From: Persicobacter sp. CCB-QB2
GTDB lineage: Bacteria; Bacteroidota; Bacteroidia; Cytophagales; Cyclobacteriaceae
Reading direction: 5' to 3'
DNA: 64,000 bases
Assembly (NCBI RefSeq): GCF_001274635.1
Contig: NZ_LBGV01000001.1
Span: forward strand, 1,364,001-1,428,000
Each line of letters opens with the position of its first letter. Positions within the stretch are counted from its first letter, which is position 1. Below, one piece after another: positions 39,975 to 49,352 of this stretch. The position numbers were made by a program, and so were the translations under genes. The notes below the pieces were generated by a model that saw only the letters and a list, made by a program, of their open reading frames with translations, had not been told where the DNA came from and did not search any database.

Positions 39975-40092
39975 ATCATCCCTAATAGTCTAAACACTCC
40001 TAAATTTAAACAATCCACAAAAAAACATTCTACACCATATCCACTCCTTTTATCAAAAAGAATGACTACAATACACTTAGCCTTCCCTTTCA

Positions 40093-40112
40093 CCCATGAA
40101 TTCATTCATGGG
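40093..40112. repeat. REP-like palindrome 5
   Basis: CCCATGAATTCATTCATGGG: perfect 9-bp arms around TC, same core as palindromes 1 and 2. Confidence 0.8.
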
Positions 40113-40234
40113 GGAACTTCCCCTACCAGCCAACAATCTTCTCCCATTGCCCTAAATCCATAACAATTCCTTAAGCCGGATGACATTCCCGTAACATTTA
40201 GTTTGGGAAATTCGCCACGGACCAATTAAAACTG

Positions 40235-40242
40235 TATTTTTG
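40235..40242 (+). promoter_or_regulatory. Putative -7 box of the S9 peptidase gene
   Basis: TATTTTTG fits TAnnTTTG and lies 32 bases before the ATG at 40274. Confidence 0.5.
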
Positions 40243-40273
40243 CGGGAATTATACACAACCAAAATATAGTTTT

Positions 40274-42312
40274 ATGTTCAAAAGAGGTTTACTGTTATTT
40301 TCCTGCCTGCTCATGGCCTGGAGTGTAACAGCTCAAAAGGTATTGACTCCAGAATTGTTATGGGAAATGGGCCGTGTAAACGGAGGAGAAATCTCTCCTG
40401 ACCAAACGACCTTGCTTTACGGCGTAGTAAATTATGAATTATCTGAGAACAGTGGCAAGAACACCCTGTTTCTGAAAGATCTTAAAAGCGGTGAAGACCG
40501 TGAATTAAAATTACCTTCCAGTGCTTCTTCCGCAGTTTGGACTCCTGACGGGCAGATGATCGCCTTTTTGATGGGAGGACAAGTTTACGAAATCCGTCCG
40601 GATGGCTCAGGACTTCGCAAAGTAACCGAGGTAGAAAGCGGGGTTTCCTCTTTCAACTACGCTGCTTCCGGTGATAAACTGGCTTACTCCACCTCTGTAA
40701 AATTAAAGCCTACCACTGCAGACCTTTACCCGGATTACACCAAGGCCAATGCCGTAGTGATCGATGATTTGATGTATCGTCACTGGCAGCATGGTCAGAT
40801 GAATTCTTCAACCACGTATTCGTGGCAGACTATAAAGAAGGAAGCATTACTAACGCCAAAGACATCATGGGCAAAGAAGCTTATGACTGTCCTACGATGC
40901 CATTCGGCGGTGGAGATGACTATACCTTCAGCCCTGACGGGAGCAAATTGGTTTACGTTTGCAAAAAGAAAGAAGGAAAAGAATATGCCGTATCCACCAA
41001 TACGGATTTGTACGTGTATGACATCGCAGCCGGTACCACTCAGAATTTCACGGAGGGCATGATGGGTTATGATACTCACCCTACTTTCTCCAACGATGGT
41101 ACTAAATTGGCTTGGTTGAGCATGGCCCGTGATGGTTACGAGTCAGATAAAAACGACATCGTGGTTTATGATTTCACGGCACAAACCAAAACCAACATCA
41201 CCAAAGATTGGGACAACACCGTGGATGGATTCATCTGGGGTGAAAAAGACCGCAACATTTTCTTTGTAGCGGGTAAAGACGCGACTTACCAATTGTGGGA
41301 TTATAAATTAGGCAAAAAAGTAGTAGACACCAAGGTAGCGGATATCCGCATGATCACCGAAGGCGTTCACAACTACGGTTCGGTAGCGCAATTGGATGGC
41401 AAGACTTTGATCGGTTCTCGCATGTCCATGTCTTCTGCTTCAGAGCTTTTCAAGGTAGATATCAAAAAAGGAACGGAAACAGCACTTACTCAGGTTAACC
41501 AGCCTATCTACGATTCCATCGAAATGGGTAAAGTAGAAAAGCGCATGGTACCTACCTCAGATGGTAAGGAAGAATTGGTATGGGTAATCTATCCACCAAA
41601 CTTCGATCCGAACAAAAAATATCCAGCCTTGCTATACTGCCAGGGTGGTCCACAATCAGCGGTTTCACAGTTCTTCTCCTTCCGTTGGAACTTCCAGTTA
41701 ATGGCTGCAAACGGTTATATCGTGGTAGCACCTAATCGTCGTGGTTTGCCATCTTTCGGTACCAAGTGGAATGAGGACATCTCTGGTGACTGGGGTGGTC
41801 AGCCAATGCGTGATTACCTAGCAGCCATTGATGCCGTAGCCGCCGAACCATATGTAGATAACAACGCACTTGGTTGTATCGGTGCTTCTTATGGTGGATA
41901 CTCTACCTATATGTTAGCCGGTATTCACGAAGGTAGATTCTCCGCTTTTGTTTCCCACTGTGGTTTATTCGACATGCGTTCCTGGTATGGCACTACAGAA
42001 GAATTGTTCTTCGCCAATTGGGATTTGGGTGGCGCTTATTGGGAGAAAGATGCCCCAAAAGCTTATACCGAATTCAACCCTTCCAGCTATGTGCAAAACT
42101 GGGATACGCCGATGATGGTGATTCACGGTGGAAAAGATTTCCGTGTACCGGAAGGTCAGGGTATGCAGGCTTTCCAGGCGGCGAAATTGCAAGGCATTCC
42201 TTCCCGATTCCTTTACTTCCCGGAAGAAGGACACTGGGTATTATCTCCACAAAACGGTATGATCTGGCACACGGAATTCTTCCGTTGGTTGGATGAGTGG
42301 TTGAAAAAATAA
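40274..42312 (+). pseudogene. S9-family prolyl oligopeptidase-like secreted peptidase, apparent single frameshift
   Basis: The first frame gives a signal peptide (cleavage near SVTAQ) and the start of a beta-propeller (EISPDQTTLLYGVVNY, WTPDGQMIAF). It reads ...YRHWQHGQ before going out of frame. The second frame continues DEFFNHVFVADYKEGSI to 42312. One T added at about 40790-40794 restores YRHWQHWSDEFFNHVF, as in relatives, giving about 679 residues. The C-terminal alpha/beta-hydrolase domain is intact: GCIGASYGGYSTYM (nucleophile Ser), HGGKDFRVPEGQ (Asp) and PEEGHWVL (His). It is an extracytoplasmic dipeptidyl- or oligopeptidase. The frameshift is probably a sequencing error given the conserved remainder. 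Confidence 0.87.
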
Positions 42313-42326
42313 ACCTCCTCACTTAG

Positions 42327-42362
42327 AAAAAAGGATTTGGTCACTGGCCAAATCCTTTTTTT
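42327..42362 (+). terminator. Terminator of the S9 peptidase gene
   Basis: AAAAGGATTTGG pairs with CCAAATCCTTTT around TCACTGG, followed by T residues. Confidence 0.9.
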
Positions 42363-42538
42363 ATGCCCCAAAATTTCCTTCAGGCGCAATCAGGTATCAA
42401 AAGCCCTCATCTTTTAATTATGCAATAAAAGACGCTTTCCTTTACATCCCCCTCCCTTTTCTTTAGCAAGCAATTACAACTTAGCACTAATTGTAAAGTC
42501 AGCCGACCAAAAATCCTTTAAGTTTAATATCAAATCCT

Positions 42539-42546
42539 TACCTTTG
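42539..42546 (+). promoter_or_regulatory. Putative -7 box of the phosphofructokinase gene
   Basis: TACCTTTG fits TAnnTTTG and is 39 bases before the ATG at 42586. Confidence 0.5.
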
Positions 42547-42585
42547 CAGTCGGGATAAATCTCGATTTAGAAGTAAAAACAAATT

Positions 42586-43803
42586 ATGAAAGACGCTATC
42601 GCAATTTTGTGCGGAGGAGGACCTGCGCCCGGTATCAACACCGTGATCAGTTCCGTGGCCAAAGTTTTCCTCAACAACGGTTATCGTGTAATCGGTCTTC
42701 ACGAAGGCTACAAGGGCCTTTTTAGCAATGAAACTCGTATAGACGAGATTGACTACAATTTCGCTGATGACATCTACACCCGTGGTGGTTCCGCTCTGCA
42801 AATGAGCCGTTTCAAGCCGGATCTGAGCACCTTGAATGTAGAATTCTTCCGTGAAAACAACATCAAATTATTGGTGACTATTGGTGGAGATGACACCGCC
42901 TCTACCGCCAACCGTATCTCCAAATACTTGGAAGAAAAGAATGTGAAGTTGCAAAACATCCACGTTCCGAAAACCATTGACAACGATCTTCCTCTTCCTG
43001 AAGGCGTGCCTACTTTTGGTTACAACTCTGCCAAAAACGAAGGGGTAATGATCGCCAACACCGTTTTGGAAGATGCCCGTACCAGCCAAAACTGGTTCAT
43101 CCTTTCGGCTATGGGACGTGAGGCGGGTCACCTGACCATCGGTATTGGTTCTGCTTGCCACTACCCGATGATCATCATTCCGGAAATGTTCAATAATGCC
43201 GAGGTGACTTTCGAAAACATCATCCGACTGAACATCTCCTCTATCATCAAGCGTAAAATCCTGGGCTTGAAATACGGGGCTTCTATCATTTCTGAAGGGG
43301 TATTCCATTTCATGAAGGAAGACGAAATCAGAAATTCCGGCATCAACTTCACATTCGATGCACACGGCCATCCGGAATTGCACTCCATCTCCAAATCCCA
43401 CGTATTCGCCTCATTGGTGCAAAAACGCGTGAAAGAATTGGGCTTAGACAACAAGATGCGTCCGGTAGAGTTAGGCTTCGAATTGCGATGCACCAAGCCC
43501 ATCGGATACGACCTGACCTACTGTACCCTTTTGGGCTTCGGCGTTTACCAATTGTTTGAGCAAGGTCACTCCCGCTGTATGGTTTCTGTAGACCACACCG
43601 GTAAAGTGGATCCATTATTCCTTAAAGATGTGGAAGATGAAAACGGTCGCGTAAAGGCACGTTTGGTGAACATCAACGCTTCCAACACACAGGCAGTACT
43701 GAACCACGGTATGCACTACCTGACCGAGAAAGACTACGAGGCCGCAAAAGCTTATGTAGAAAATCCGGAATACTACGACTTCAATAACATTCTAAATCGA
43801 TAG
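42586..43803 (+). CDS. pfp: 6-phosphofructokinase, PPi-dependent type
   Basis: 405 residues. The N-terminal GGGPAPGINTVIS and the sugar-binding PKTIDNDL and MGREAGHL segments place it in the PFKA superfamily. The phosphate-donor motif is GGDDT, with Asp where ATP-using enzymes have Gly (GGDGS). Lys precedes TIDND where ATP enzymes have Gly. Both changes are the known determinants of pyrophosphate use. It should catalyse the reversible fructose-6-phosphate / fructose-1,6-bisphosphate step with PPi in the cytoplasm. Monocistronic, with a promoter box and a strong terminator. Confidence 0.92.
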   Translation: MKDAIAILCGGGPAPGINTVISSVAKVFLNNGYRVIGLHEGYKGLFSNETRIDEIDYNFADDIYTRGGSALQMSRFKPDLSTLNVEFFRENNIKLLVTIGGDDTASTANRISKYLEEKNVKLQNIHVPKTIDNDLPLPEGVPTFGYNSAKNEGVMIANTVLEDARTSQNWFILSAMGREAGHLTIGIGSACHYPMIIIPEMFNNAEVTFENIIRLNISSIIKRKILGLKYGASIISEGVFHFMKEDEIRNSGINFTFDAHGHPELHSISKSHVFASLVQKRVKELGLDNKMRPVELGFELRCTKPIGYDLTYCTLLGFGVYQLFEQGHSRCMVSVDHTGKVDPLFLKDVEDENGRVKARLVNINASNTQAVLNHGMHYLTEKDYEAAKAYVENPEYYDFNNILNR

Positions 43804-43832
43804 ATTTTCTCCTCAAGAGAAATGACGATCAC

Positions 43833-43867
43833 AAAAAACTCCCGCTGTTATCCGGCGGGAGTTTTTT
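43833..43867 (+). terminator. Terminator of the phosphofructokinase gene
   Basis: ACTCCCGC pairs with GCGGGAGT around TGTTATCCG, flanked by AAAAA and TTTTTT. Confidence 0.92.
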
Positions 43868-43877
43868 ATTCACAATC

Positions 43878-44099
43878 AAACCCGGATTATTGAGGCTTAA
43901 ATCCTCGTTTAGCTGTAAGGCGGAAAAAATGAAGGAATAGTTTCCTATTTCGAGTTTTTTCCAACGAAACAGGTGAATGAGGAGAAAGCAAGCTTGCCCA
44001 AATCTGGGCTATTATAAACCATAGAAAATAAATTATAATGAACTAAAAATAAGTCACTTGCGCTTATCTGATTAATTTAGCGGTGAATAATTCGGGCAA
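43878..44099 (+). repeat. Dispersed MITE-like intergenic repeat, copy 3
   Basis: Left end AAACCCGGATTATTGAGGC, right end TGAATAATTCGGG at 44084-44096. The ~130 central bases are nearly identical to copies 1 and 2 (ATGAAGGAATAGTTTCC, CAAGCTTGCCCAAATCTGGG). It lies 10 bases after the pfp terminator, in the same orientation as the gene. Confidence 0.85.
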
Positions 44100-44280
44100 A
44101 TTTTCTTTTTCAGGGGCTGCCCTTCGCTACACTCCGGTCGGGCTCGCACCACTCGCTTTTTGGGCCGCCTTTTGGTAAAAAACCGGACAACCGCAAAGCC
44201 GCCCCAAAAGAGCTCAGACAATGGCTTGATCCCTCAGCCAAAAAGCTTGCCCGCAAGCTTACAGGCACCTCACCTTCCCT
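44100..44280. other. GC-rich intergenic stretch
   Basis: About 180 bases noticeably richer in G+C than the surroundings (GGCTGCCCTTCGCTACACTCC, AAAGCCGCCCCAAAAG). No gene supported. It may be a further repeat type but has no second copy in this window. Confidence 0.4.
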
Positions 44281-44835
44281 TTATTCAAATAAGACCTTTT
44301 CACCATGGGCATTTACCGCCCACACCTCCTTCACCTTGCCAAACACAAAATAGTAATCCTTATTTTGATAAATATCTTTACGAAAATCCGATAGTTTAAT
44401 CTGCACCACTAAATGGTTCATTTTCGACAAATCCTCTTCCTTAATTATGATGGACTGTCCCTTTTCCTTCACATTGATGCGAAAACCTTTCTCCTCCTCC
44501 ACTGCTTTATAGATCTCATCCCAAAACTTTACCTTTTGCGCTGTGGAATCATAAAGGTCCATTTGAAATATTTCCTCCGGACTAAGCGTCAATTCATAAA
44601 GGTGCTTTCCCTTCTTTTTATAAGCCGAAAGTAACTTTTTGGAAGCTTTGGATTTCCGGTCCTTTTCACTGTTCATCTTTGTCAGTTGATCGTAAACGCC
44701 CTTCCAATCCTGTACCACCACCTCAATATCACTATTGGTGCGGGAGGCATTTGAAATACTTTCACCTTCGGCCATAACCACGGAAGAAGTAAAAAAAGTG
44801 AACATTAAAAATAAAGTCGTAATCATCGGTTTCAT
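44281..44835 (-). CDS. Hypothetical secreted protein
   Basis: 184 residues with a signal peptide (MKPMITTLFLMFTFF..., cleavage near VVMAEG). The mature part is lysine-rich with alternating helix and strand (KKLLSAYKKKGKHLYELTLSPEEIF; INVKEKGQSIIIKEEDL; YYFVFGKVKEVWAV). No known domain was recognised and there is no operon partner. Probably periplasmic. Confidence 0.65.
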   Translation of the reverse strand: MKPMITTLFLMFTFFTSSVVMAEGESISNASRTNSDIEVVVQDWKGVYDQLTKMNSEKDRKSKASKKLLSAYKKKGKHLYELTLSPEEIFQMDLYDSTAQKVKFWDEIYKAVEEEKGFRINVKEKGQSIIIKEEDLSKMNHLVVQIKLSDFRKDIYQNKDYYFVFGKVKEVWAVNAHGEKVLFE

Positions 44836-45038
44836 CTGTGCTGTTATTTAAAATGACAGAGCCAGGCAGATTAAACTCAAAATTAAGGGGAATTCATCAG
44901 GCTGACCATGGGTATTCCCCACCGATTAGAAGGTATATCATGTTAATATCAGACACTAAAACGATATTTTTAAAATAAAATTAAAAAAAACAAAGCATTC
45001 ATAAATGAAATCAGATATCTTCCCCAAAAGCATTGCCT

Positions 45039-45599
45039 ATGAGAACGATCGAAGACCTTCCCCTGCTAAAGGGCCCGAAAATCCACCTGAAAACGCCCGG
45101 GGCGAAGGATATTCCCCGAATTTGCGAACTCCTGAATGAACCTGAAGTATCCGCCTACACCCTGTTCATCCCCCATCCCTATAGGGAAAAAGATGCCATC
45201 TTCTGGCTCAATATGGGACATCAGGGGTTGAACAATCAGAATCAATTCATCTTCGGTATCTATAAAAATGACAGCGGGGAATTTATCGGTGGGATTGATC
45301 TGAGACTGGAGCGGATGCATCGCAAGGGAGAATTGGGCTACTGGCTGGGCAAACCCCATTGGAACCAGGGCCTGATGACCGAGGCCCTGGAGCTGATGAT
45401 TTCCTGGGCGATGGAAGATTTAAAGGTAAATAAAATCATCGCCCTGCATGATGTGGACAATCCCGCCTCCGGAAGAGTAATGGAAAAATGCGGAATGATA
45501 AAAGAAGCTACTTTAATTGATCACTTTTTTGTCAATAAAAAGTTCACCACCCTCCATCAGTATTATATCAATAAAAACCACTATTATAAAACCCATTAA
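45039..45599 (+). CDS. GNAT-family N-acetyltransferase (RimJ/RimL type)
   Basis: 186 residues from ATG 45039 (MRTIEDLPLLKG). It is typical of the RimJ/RimL/PaiA-like branch: KIHLKTPGAKDIPRICELLNEPEV, GIDLRLERMHRKGELGYWLGKPHWNQGLMTEAL (acetyl-CoA loop Q/R-x-x-G-x-G/A variant NQGLMT), VNKIIALHDVDNPASGRVMEKCGM. It transfers acetyl from acetyl-CoA to an amine, protein N-terminus or small molecule; the substrate is not predictable. Confidence 0.87.
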   Translation: MRTIEDLPLLKGPKIHLKTPGAKDIPRICELLNEPEVSAYTLFIPHPYREKDAIFWLNMGHQGLNNQNQFIFGIYKNDSGEFIGGIDLRLERMHRKGELGYWLGKPHWNQGLMTEALELMISWAMEDLKVNKIIALHDVDNPASGRVMEKCGMIKEATLIDHFFVNKKFTTLHQYYINKNHYYKTH

Positions 45600-45602
45600 A
45601 AC

Positions 45603-45632
45603 AAAAATCCGGAGACTACATCCGGATTTTTG
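45603..45632. terminator. Bidirectional terminator between convergent genes
   Basis: AAAAATCCGGA pairs with TCCGGATTTTT around GACTACA, between the acetyltransferase and SulP stops. Confidence 0.85.
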
Positions 45633-45646
45633 GTTAAAAGACAAAG

Positions 45647-47257
45647 CTAAGCTACTACTTCATCAATGGAGGTATCTTCCCTCATGGAAGCGGGAATGTC
45701 CAGCTGAGGTAGGCCGCTAATCTTCAATTGAATTTGATTTTTTGGGGCATGATCTGCAAATTTCTCTATCTCCTCCAATACATCTTCATCAATAAACCGA
45801 CAGTCTGTCCCGTCAATCCACACTTTTGATCCCTCCGTAATCTCCTCCAACATCAAGGCAATGGAGGCCCGGTTTAAAAAAGAAACATCCTGAGCCAATC
45901 GCAACTGGGTGATCTCTCCCTCAGGCGTTTTTTCCTTCTTCAAAAATGCAGGTGTGTGATAATTGTTCAATAAAATATAAAAGAGGGCCAAAGACATCCC
46001 AATAGCGATTCCCATCAGCATATCGGTAAATACCAATCCGAGGACTGTCAGCATGAAGGGAATAAACTGCCGTCGACCTTTTTGATACAGCTCCTTGAAT
46101 AAGGCCGGAGAAGCCAGTTTATAACCCACCATGATTAAAATAGCCGATAAACTAGCCAGAGGAATTTTATTGAGAAAAGCAGGAATGAGCATCACAAAAA
46201 TCAGCATAAACAGCCCATGAAACATTGCGGCTAATTTGGTTTTACCTCCGGAAACGATATTGGTGGAGGAACGAACAATCACTTGAGTAACCGGCAGCCC
46301 TCCAATCAGACCACTGCAAATATTACCCCAACCCTGCGCGATTAATTCCAGATTCTTGGAAGAAATTCTTTGCTCAGGATCAAGTTTATCGGTAGCCTCC
46401 AAACTCAGTAAACTCTCCAAACTCCCCACTATCGCCAAAGTAATCGCTACTACATAAACTTCTTTTTGACCAATGGCAGAAAAATCAGGGAACACTAGCA
46501 GACTTTTCAATTCCGCTAGGGAGGTAATTTCCGGTAGGCTGACCAAATGAGTGTTCCCATTAGCATTCGAGATGGCCCAATTCGGAAAAAACTGTAGAAA
46601 TATCTCATTCAAGGCAATCCCTAAAATCACCACCAATAATGGCGCAGGAATCATCCTCAGCCATTTTATGGATTTCACCCAGCCGGTGTCCCACATCACC
46701 AACAAAAAAATGGAGAGTGCCGAAATCAACACTGCCCCCGGACTATAATATTGAAAAGCAAAGAAAATTTCCTGAAAGGTATTATCTCCACTTGATTGGA
46801 TAAAGGAAAGTTCGCCTTCAAAACTCCGGTCATAGCCCAGTGCATGTTGGATTTGCTTTAAGATAATGATGATGCCAATACCGGCCAGCATTCCCTTAAT
46901 GACAGAGGTAGGAAAAAAAGCTGCGATGATGCCCGCACGCAGATAGCCCACAATAATCTGAATAATCCCGGAAATCATTACCGCCAAAAGAAAAACTTCA
47001 AAACCCAAATCTAAAATGGCGCCTGAAACAATGACCACCAGACCAGCGGCAGGCCCACTCACCCCAAGGGCGGAATTAGAAATGGCAGCCACCACTAATC
47101 CCCCCACTACACCGGCAATAATGCCTGAAAACATCGGCGCTCCAGATGCCAGTGCAATGCCCAGACACAAAGGAAGGGCTACTAAAAACACCACCAAACC
47201 AGCGAGTAAATCACTGGGCCAGGATTCACTTAATGAAAGAGACTGAGATTTTTTCAT
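45647..47257 (-). CDS. SulP-family inorganic anion transporter with STAS domain
   Basis: 536 residues. The N-terminal membrane domain has the SulP/SLC26 pattern: SWPSDLLAGLVVFLVALPLCLGIALASGAPMFSGIIAGVVGG, FPTSVIKGMLAGIGIIIILKQ, GSLESLLSLEATDKLDPEQRIS, NICSGLIGGLPVTQVIVRSS, AMFHGLFMLIFVMLIPAFLNKIP. A C-terminal STAS domain follows (about 440-536). In aquatic bacteria this group includes bicarbonate and sulfate transporters; the AAMFHG and SLLSLEATDK-type motifs are common in Bacteroidota members of unknown ion specificity. Monocistronic. Confidence 0.92.
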   Translation of the reverse strand: MKKSQSLSLSESWPSDLLAGLVVFLVALPLCLGIALASGAPMFSGIIAGVVGGLVVAAISNSALGVSGPAAGLVVIVSGAILDLGFEVFLLAVMISGIIQIIVGYLRAGIIAAFFPTSVIKGMLAGIGIIIILKQIQHALGYDRSFEGELSFIQSSGDNTFQEIFFAFQYYSPGAVLISALSIFLLVMWDTGWVKSIKWLRMIPAPLLVVILGIALNEIFLQFFPNWAISNANGNTHLVSLPEITSLAELKSLLVFPDFSAIGQKEVYVVAITLAIVGSLESLLSLEATDKLDPEQRISSKNLELIAQGWGNICSGLIGGLPVTQVIVRSSTNIVSGGKTKLAAMFHGLFMLIFVMLIPAFLNKIPLASLSAILIMVGYKLASPALFKELYQKGRRQFIPFMLTVLGLVFTDMLMGIAIGMSLALFYILLNNYHTPAFLKKEKTPEGEITQLRLAQDVSFLNRASIALMLEEITEGSKVWIDGTDCRFIDEDVLEEIEKFADHAPKNQIQLKISGLPQLDIPASMREDTSIDEVVA

Positions 47258-47576
47258 AAGGTAGATCTTTAAAAAATTGAAGGAAAATATTCAATTTTGT
47301 GCGCACCAATAAGCACGGCCAGCAGTATTGACACCAGGACAATTAAGAGTTGTATTTTTCAGCAATGAAAAAAAACTAAAAACGAGAAATAAAAAAAAAA
47401 TCACTTCTGTAAAATCAAATGGTTGATATTGGTATTTTTTTATTTCTAAATGCAATAATTTTCCCTCTCATTACCCCCAAAAAATAATTGCGATACAAAA
47501 GTCCAATTATGCTTTCTAATTTAAACCACACTAATTCGTTCCAGCAACATTAAGCTACCAACCATACCATTAAGCG
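47258..47576. other. Intergenic stretch upstream of SulP
   Basis: About 320 bases with long A and T runs; must contain the SulP promoter on the minus strand. No gene or RNA recognised. Confidence 0.4.
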
Positions 47577-47747
47577 ATGAAACCTTATTTTATAATAGCA
47601 TACTTAATAGCCAAAATTCGCACCGAAAATTTGATTATTACAGAAGCGATACCCGATTATTTTAAGGGCATAGCAGCGCTATTGTTGAGCAATTTTCCAA
47701 AATCGCTTCGAATAATTCCCTTTTGCAGCCGGATAGCGTGCTTTTAA
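47577..47747 (+). pseudogene. Degenerate copy of the hypothetical gene at 30504-30803
   Basis: A 56-codon ORF reads MKPYFIIAYLIAKIRTENLIITEAIPDYF, matching IACLKVKIRNENLIIAEAIPDYF of the other copy. It then leaves the matching frame because 12 rather than 13 bases lie between TATTTT and GCGCTATTG. DNA similarity continues past the shift (GCAATTTTCCAAAATCGCTTC). It is therefore a frameshifted fragment, sitting 170 bases left of the IS110 element. Confidence 0.6.
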
Positions 47748-48020
47748 ACACGCTCTCATATCTTGACTTCTATAAAGCAGATAACGAAATAATTCAATTT
47801 TCATTATATTATAGCTTGTCAGCAAAAAGGAGTAAGAACATACGCTCAAAAGATGGCATTATTGTCAATCTAGCAATTTAGGAAATCCCCTTTTTGCCCA
47901 AGCTTTAGAGTTAGAACAGTACCTAAGAACGTGGGAACTTGCCCTCGATTCAGTATCAATCATGAGAAAAGACGATGAAGATTGGTGACAAATTGAGTAT
48001 TTATTAAATCGTAAAGGACT

Positions 48021-49085
48021 ATGGAAATCAAGTATGTAGCAGGCGTTGATATCGCCAAATCAGATTTTAAGGTCAGCCTGGTTTTAGGTTTCTCGGATCG
48101 TGAGCCAAAGGTTTTAGGCAGTAGAAAATTTAAAAATACGGAGAAAGGCTTTGATGAATTAGTTTCGTGGGCTGCTAAGAAATGTAAATTGGATTTGCCT
48201 TTAAGCTTTGTCATGGAAGCCACGGGAAATTACCATGAGAAGCTCGCCTGGTACTTAAATCTGAATTCGCACCGCGTGTGTGTTGTACTGGCGAATCGGG
48301 CAAAATCCTATATGAAAAGCATTGGGCATAAAACTAAGAATGATAAAATGGACGCCAAAGGTTTGGCCTTCATGGGTGCTTTTCAACATTTGAAAGAATG
48401 GGAGCCGATGAGTAAAGACCTCTACCAGCTAAGGGAACGTACCCGCTTATTGGAAGATTTGCTAAAGGTAGAAACAAGCTTGAAAAATAGAATGGAGCAT
48501 GCCAAGCACACGATGATCATTGTCGAAGATGCTCAGCAATGCCTGCAAGAGGCGATTGATGCGATAGAAACACAAATTTCTAAGTGCAGAGAGCAGATTA
48601 AAGAAGTGGTTCAGAAGGATCCGGAATTAGCCCGAAAAATCGAATTCTTAACTTCCATCAAAGGGATCGGCCCCATCACAGCAGCTACCATAATTGCAGA
48701 AACCAACGGATTCTTGTTATTTGAAAACCTACGGCAACTTACCAGCTATGCAGGATATGATGTTCAGGAAAACCAGTCTGGTCAAAAAGAGGGAAAGACT
48801 TCAATCAGTAAAAAGGGAAATTCACACATTAGAAGAATTCTACATATGGCAGCATTGAATGTCGTTAAGCATGAAAAGGGCGCTTTTAAAGCACTTCAGG
48901 TACGGATTTATAAAAAGACAAATATCAAAATGAAAGGGTATGTGGCCGTGCAGTCCAAATTATTAAGGATAATGTATACCCTCTGGCACAATGAACAGCC
49001 TTATGACAATCAATATCATCGAAATTGTGCCAGGACAGTCGAAGGCGATCCAAGTCAATTGATCGTGGAACAGAAGGTTGCCTGA
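48021..49085 (+). CDS. IS110-family transposase (DEDD recombinase)
   Basis: 354 residues. The N-terminal RuvC-like DEDD domain shows Asp10 in GVDIAK, Glu66 in VMEATGNYH and Asp108/Asp111 in KNDKMDAKG. A coiled-coil middle (about 135-215) follows. The C-terminal Transposase_20 domain has FLTSIKGIGPITAATIIAE, LTSYAGYDV and the catalytic Ser region GKTSISKKGNSHIRR. All catalytic positions are present, so the element may be active. Full length for the family. Confidence 0.95.
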   Translation: MEIKYVAGVDIAKSDFKVSLVLGFSDREPKVLGSRKFKNTEKGFDELVSWAAKKCKLDLPLSFVMEATGNYHEKLAWYLNLNSHRVCVVLANRAKSYMKSIGHKTKNDKMDAKGLAFMGAFQHLKEWEPMSKDLYQLRERTRLLEDLLKVETSLKNRMEHAKHTMIIVEDAQQCLQEAIDAIETQISKCREQIKEVVQKDPELARKIEFLTSIKGIGPITAATIIAETNGFLLFENLRQLTSYAGYDVQENQSGQKEGKTSISKKGNSHIRRILHMAALNVVKHEKGAFKALQVRIYKKTNIKMKGYVAVQSKLLRIMYTLWHNEQPYDNQYHRNCARTVEGDPSQLIVEQKVA

Positions 49086-49352
49086 GGGAAAACATGAAGT
49101 GCCCCCATCTAGGGGCATAGATGCAATCGGTAATCTTTAACCATTGATCCGATAATCAATACCTAAGAACAACTATAGGAGTGCCATTTACAACCTTTAG
49201 GAATTAACCTGAAGATGATACTAAAAAGGGAACATTCCCTTAAAATGGAAGTAGCTGCCTTAAAAAAAGACAGCTACAGAAGGTAGACGTAATCGCCTCC
49301 TTTGAATTTCAAATATATTAAAATAATTCAATTCAAATATTTGCTTTTTTAG
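49086..49352 (+). ncRNA. Candidate bridge/seek RNA region in the IS110 right end
   Basis: The 267 non-coding bases contain several clear hairpins: TGCCCC/GGGGCA around CATCTA at about 49102-49120, AGGGAA/TTCCCT at about 49225-49240, and GTAGCTG/CAGCTAC around a 10-base loop at about 49250-49275. Multi-stem RNAs with internal guide loops are known from IS110/IS1111 elements. The guide loops were not resolved by eye. Confidence 0.5.

Noticed and set aside
44160..44399. 79-codon ORF in the GC-rich stretch after phosphofructokinase
   Set aside because: Overlaps the 3' end of the minus-strand secreted protein gene and reads as proline-rich nonsense.
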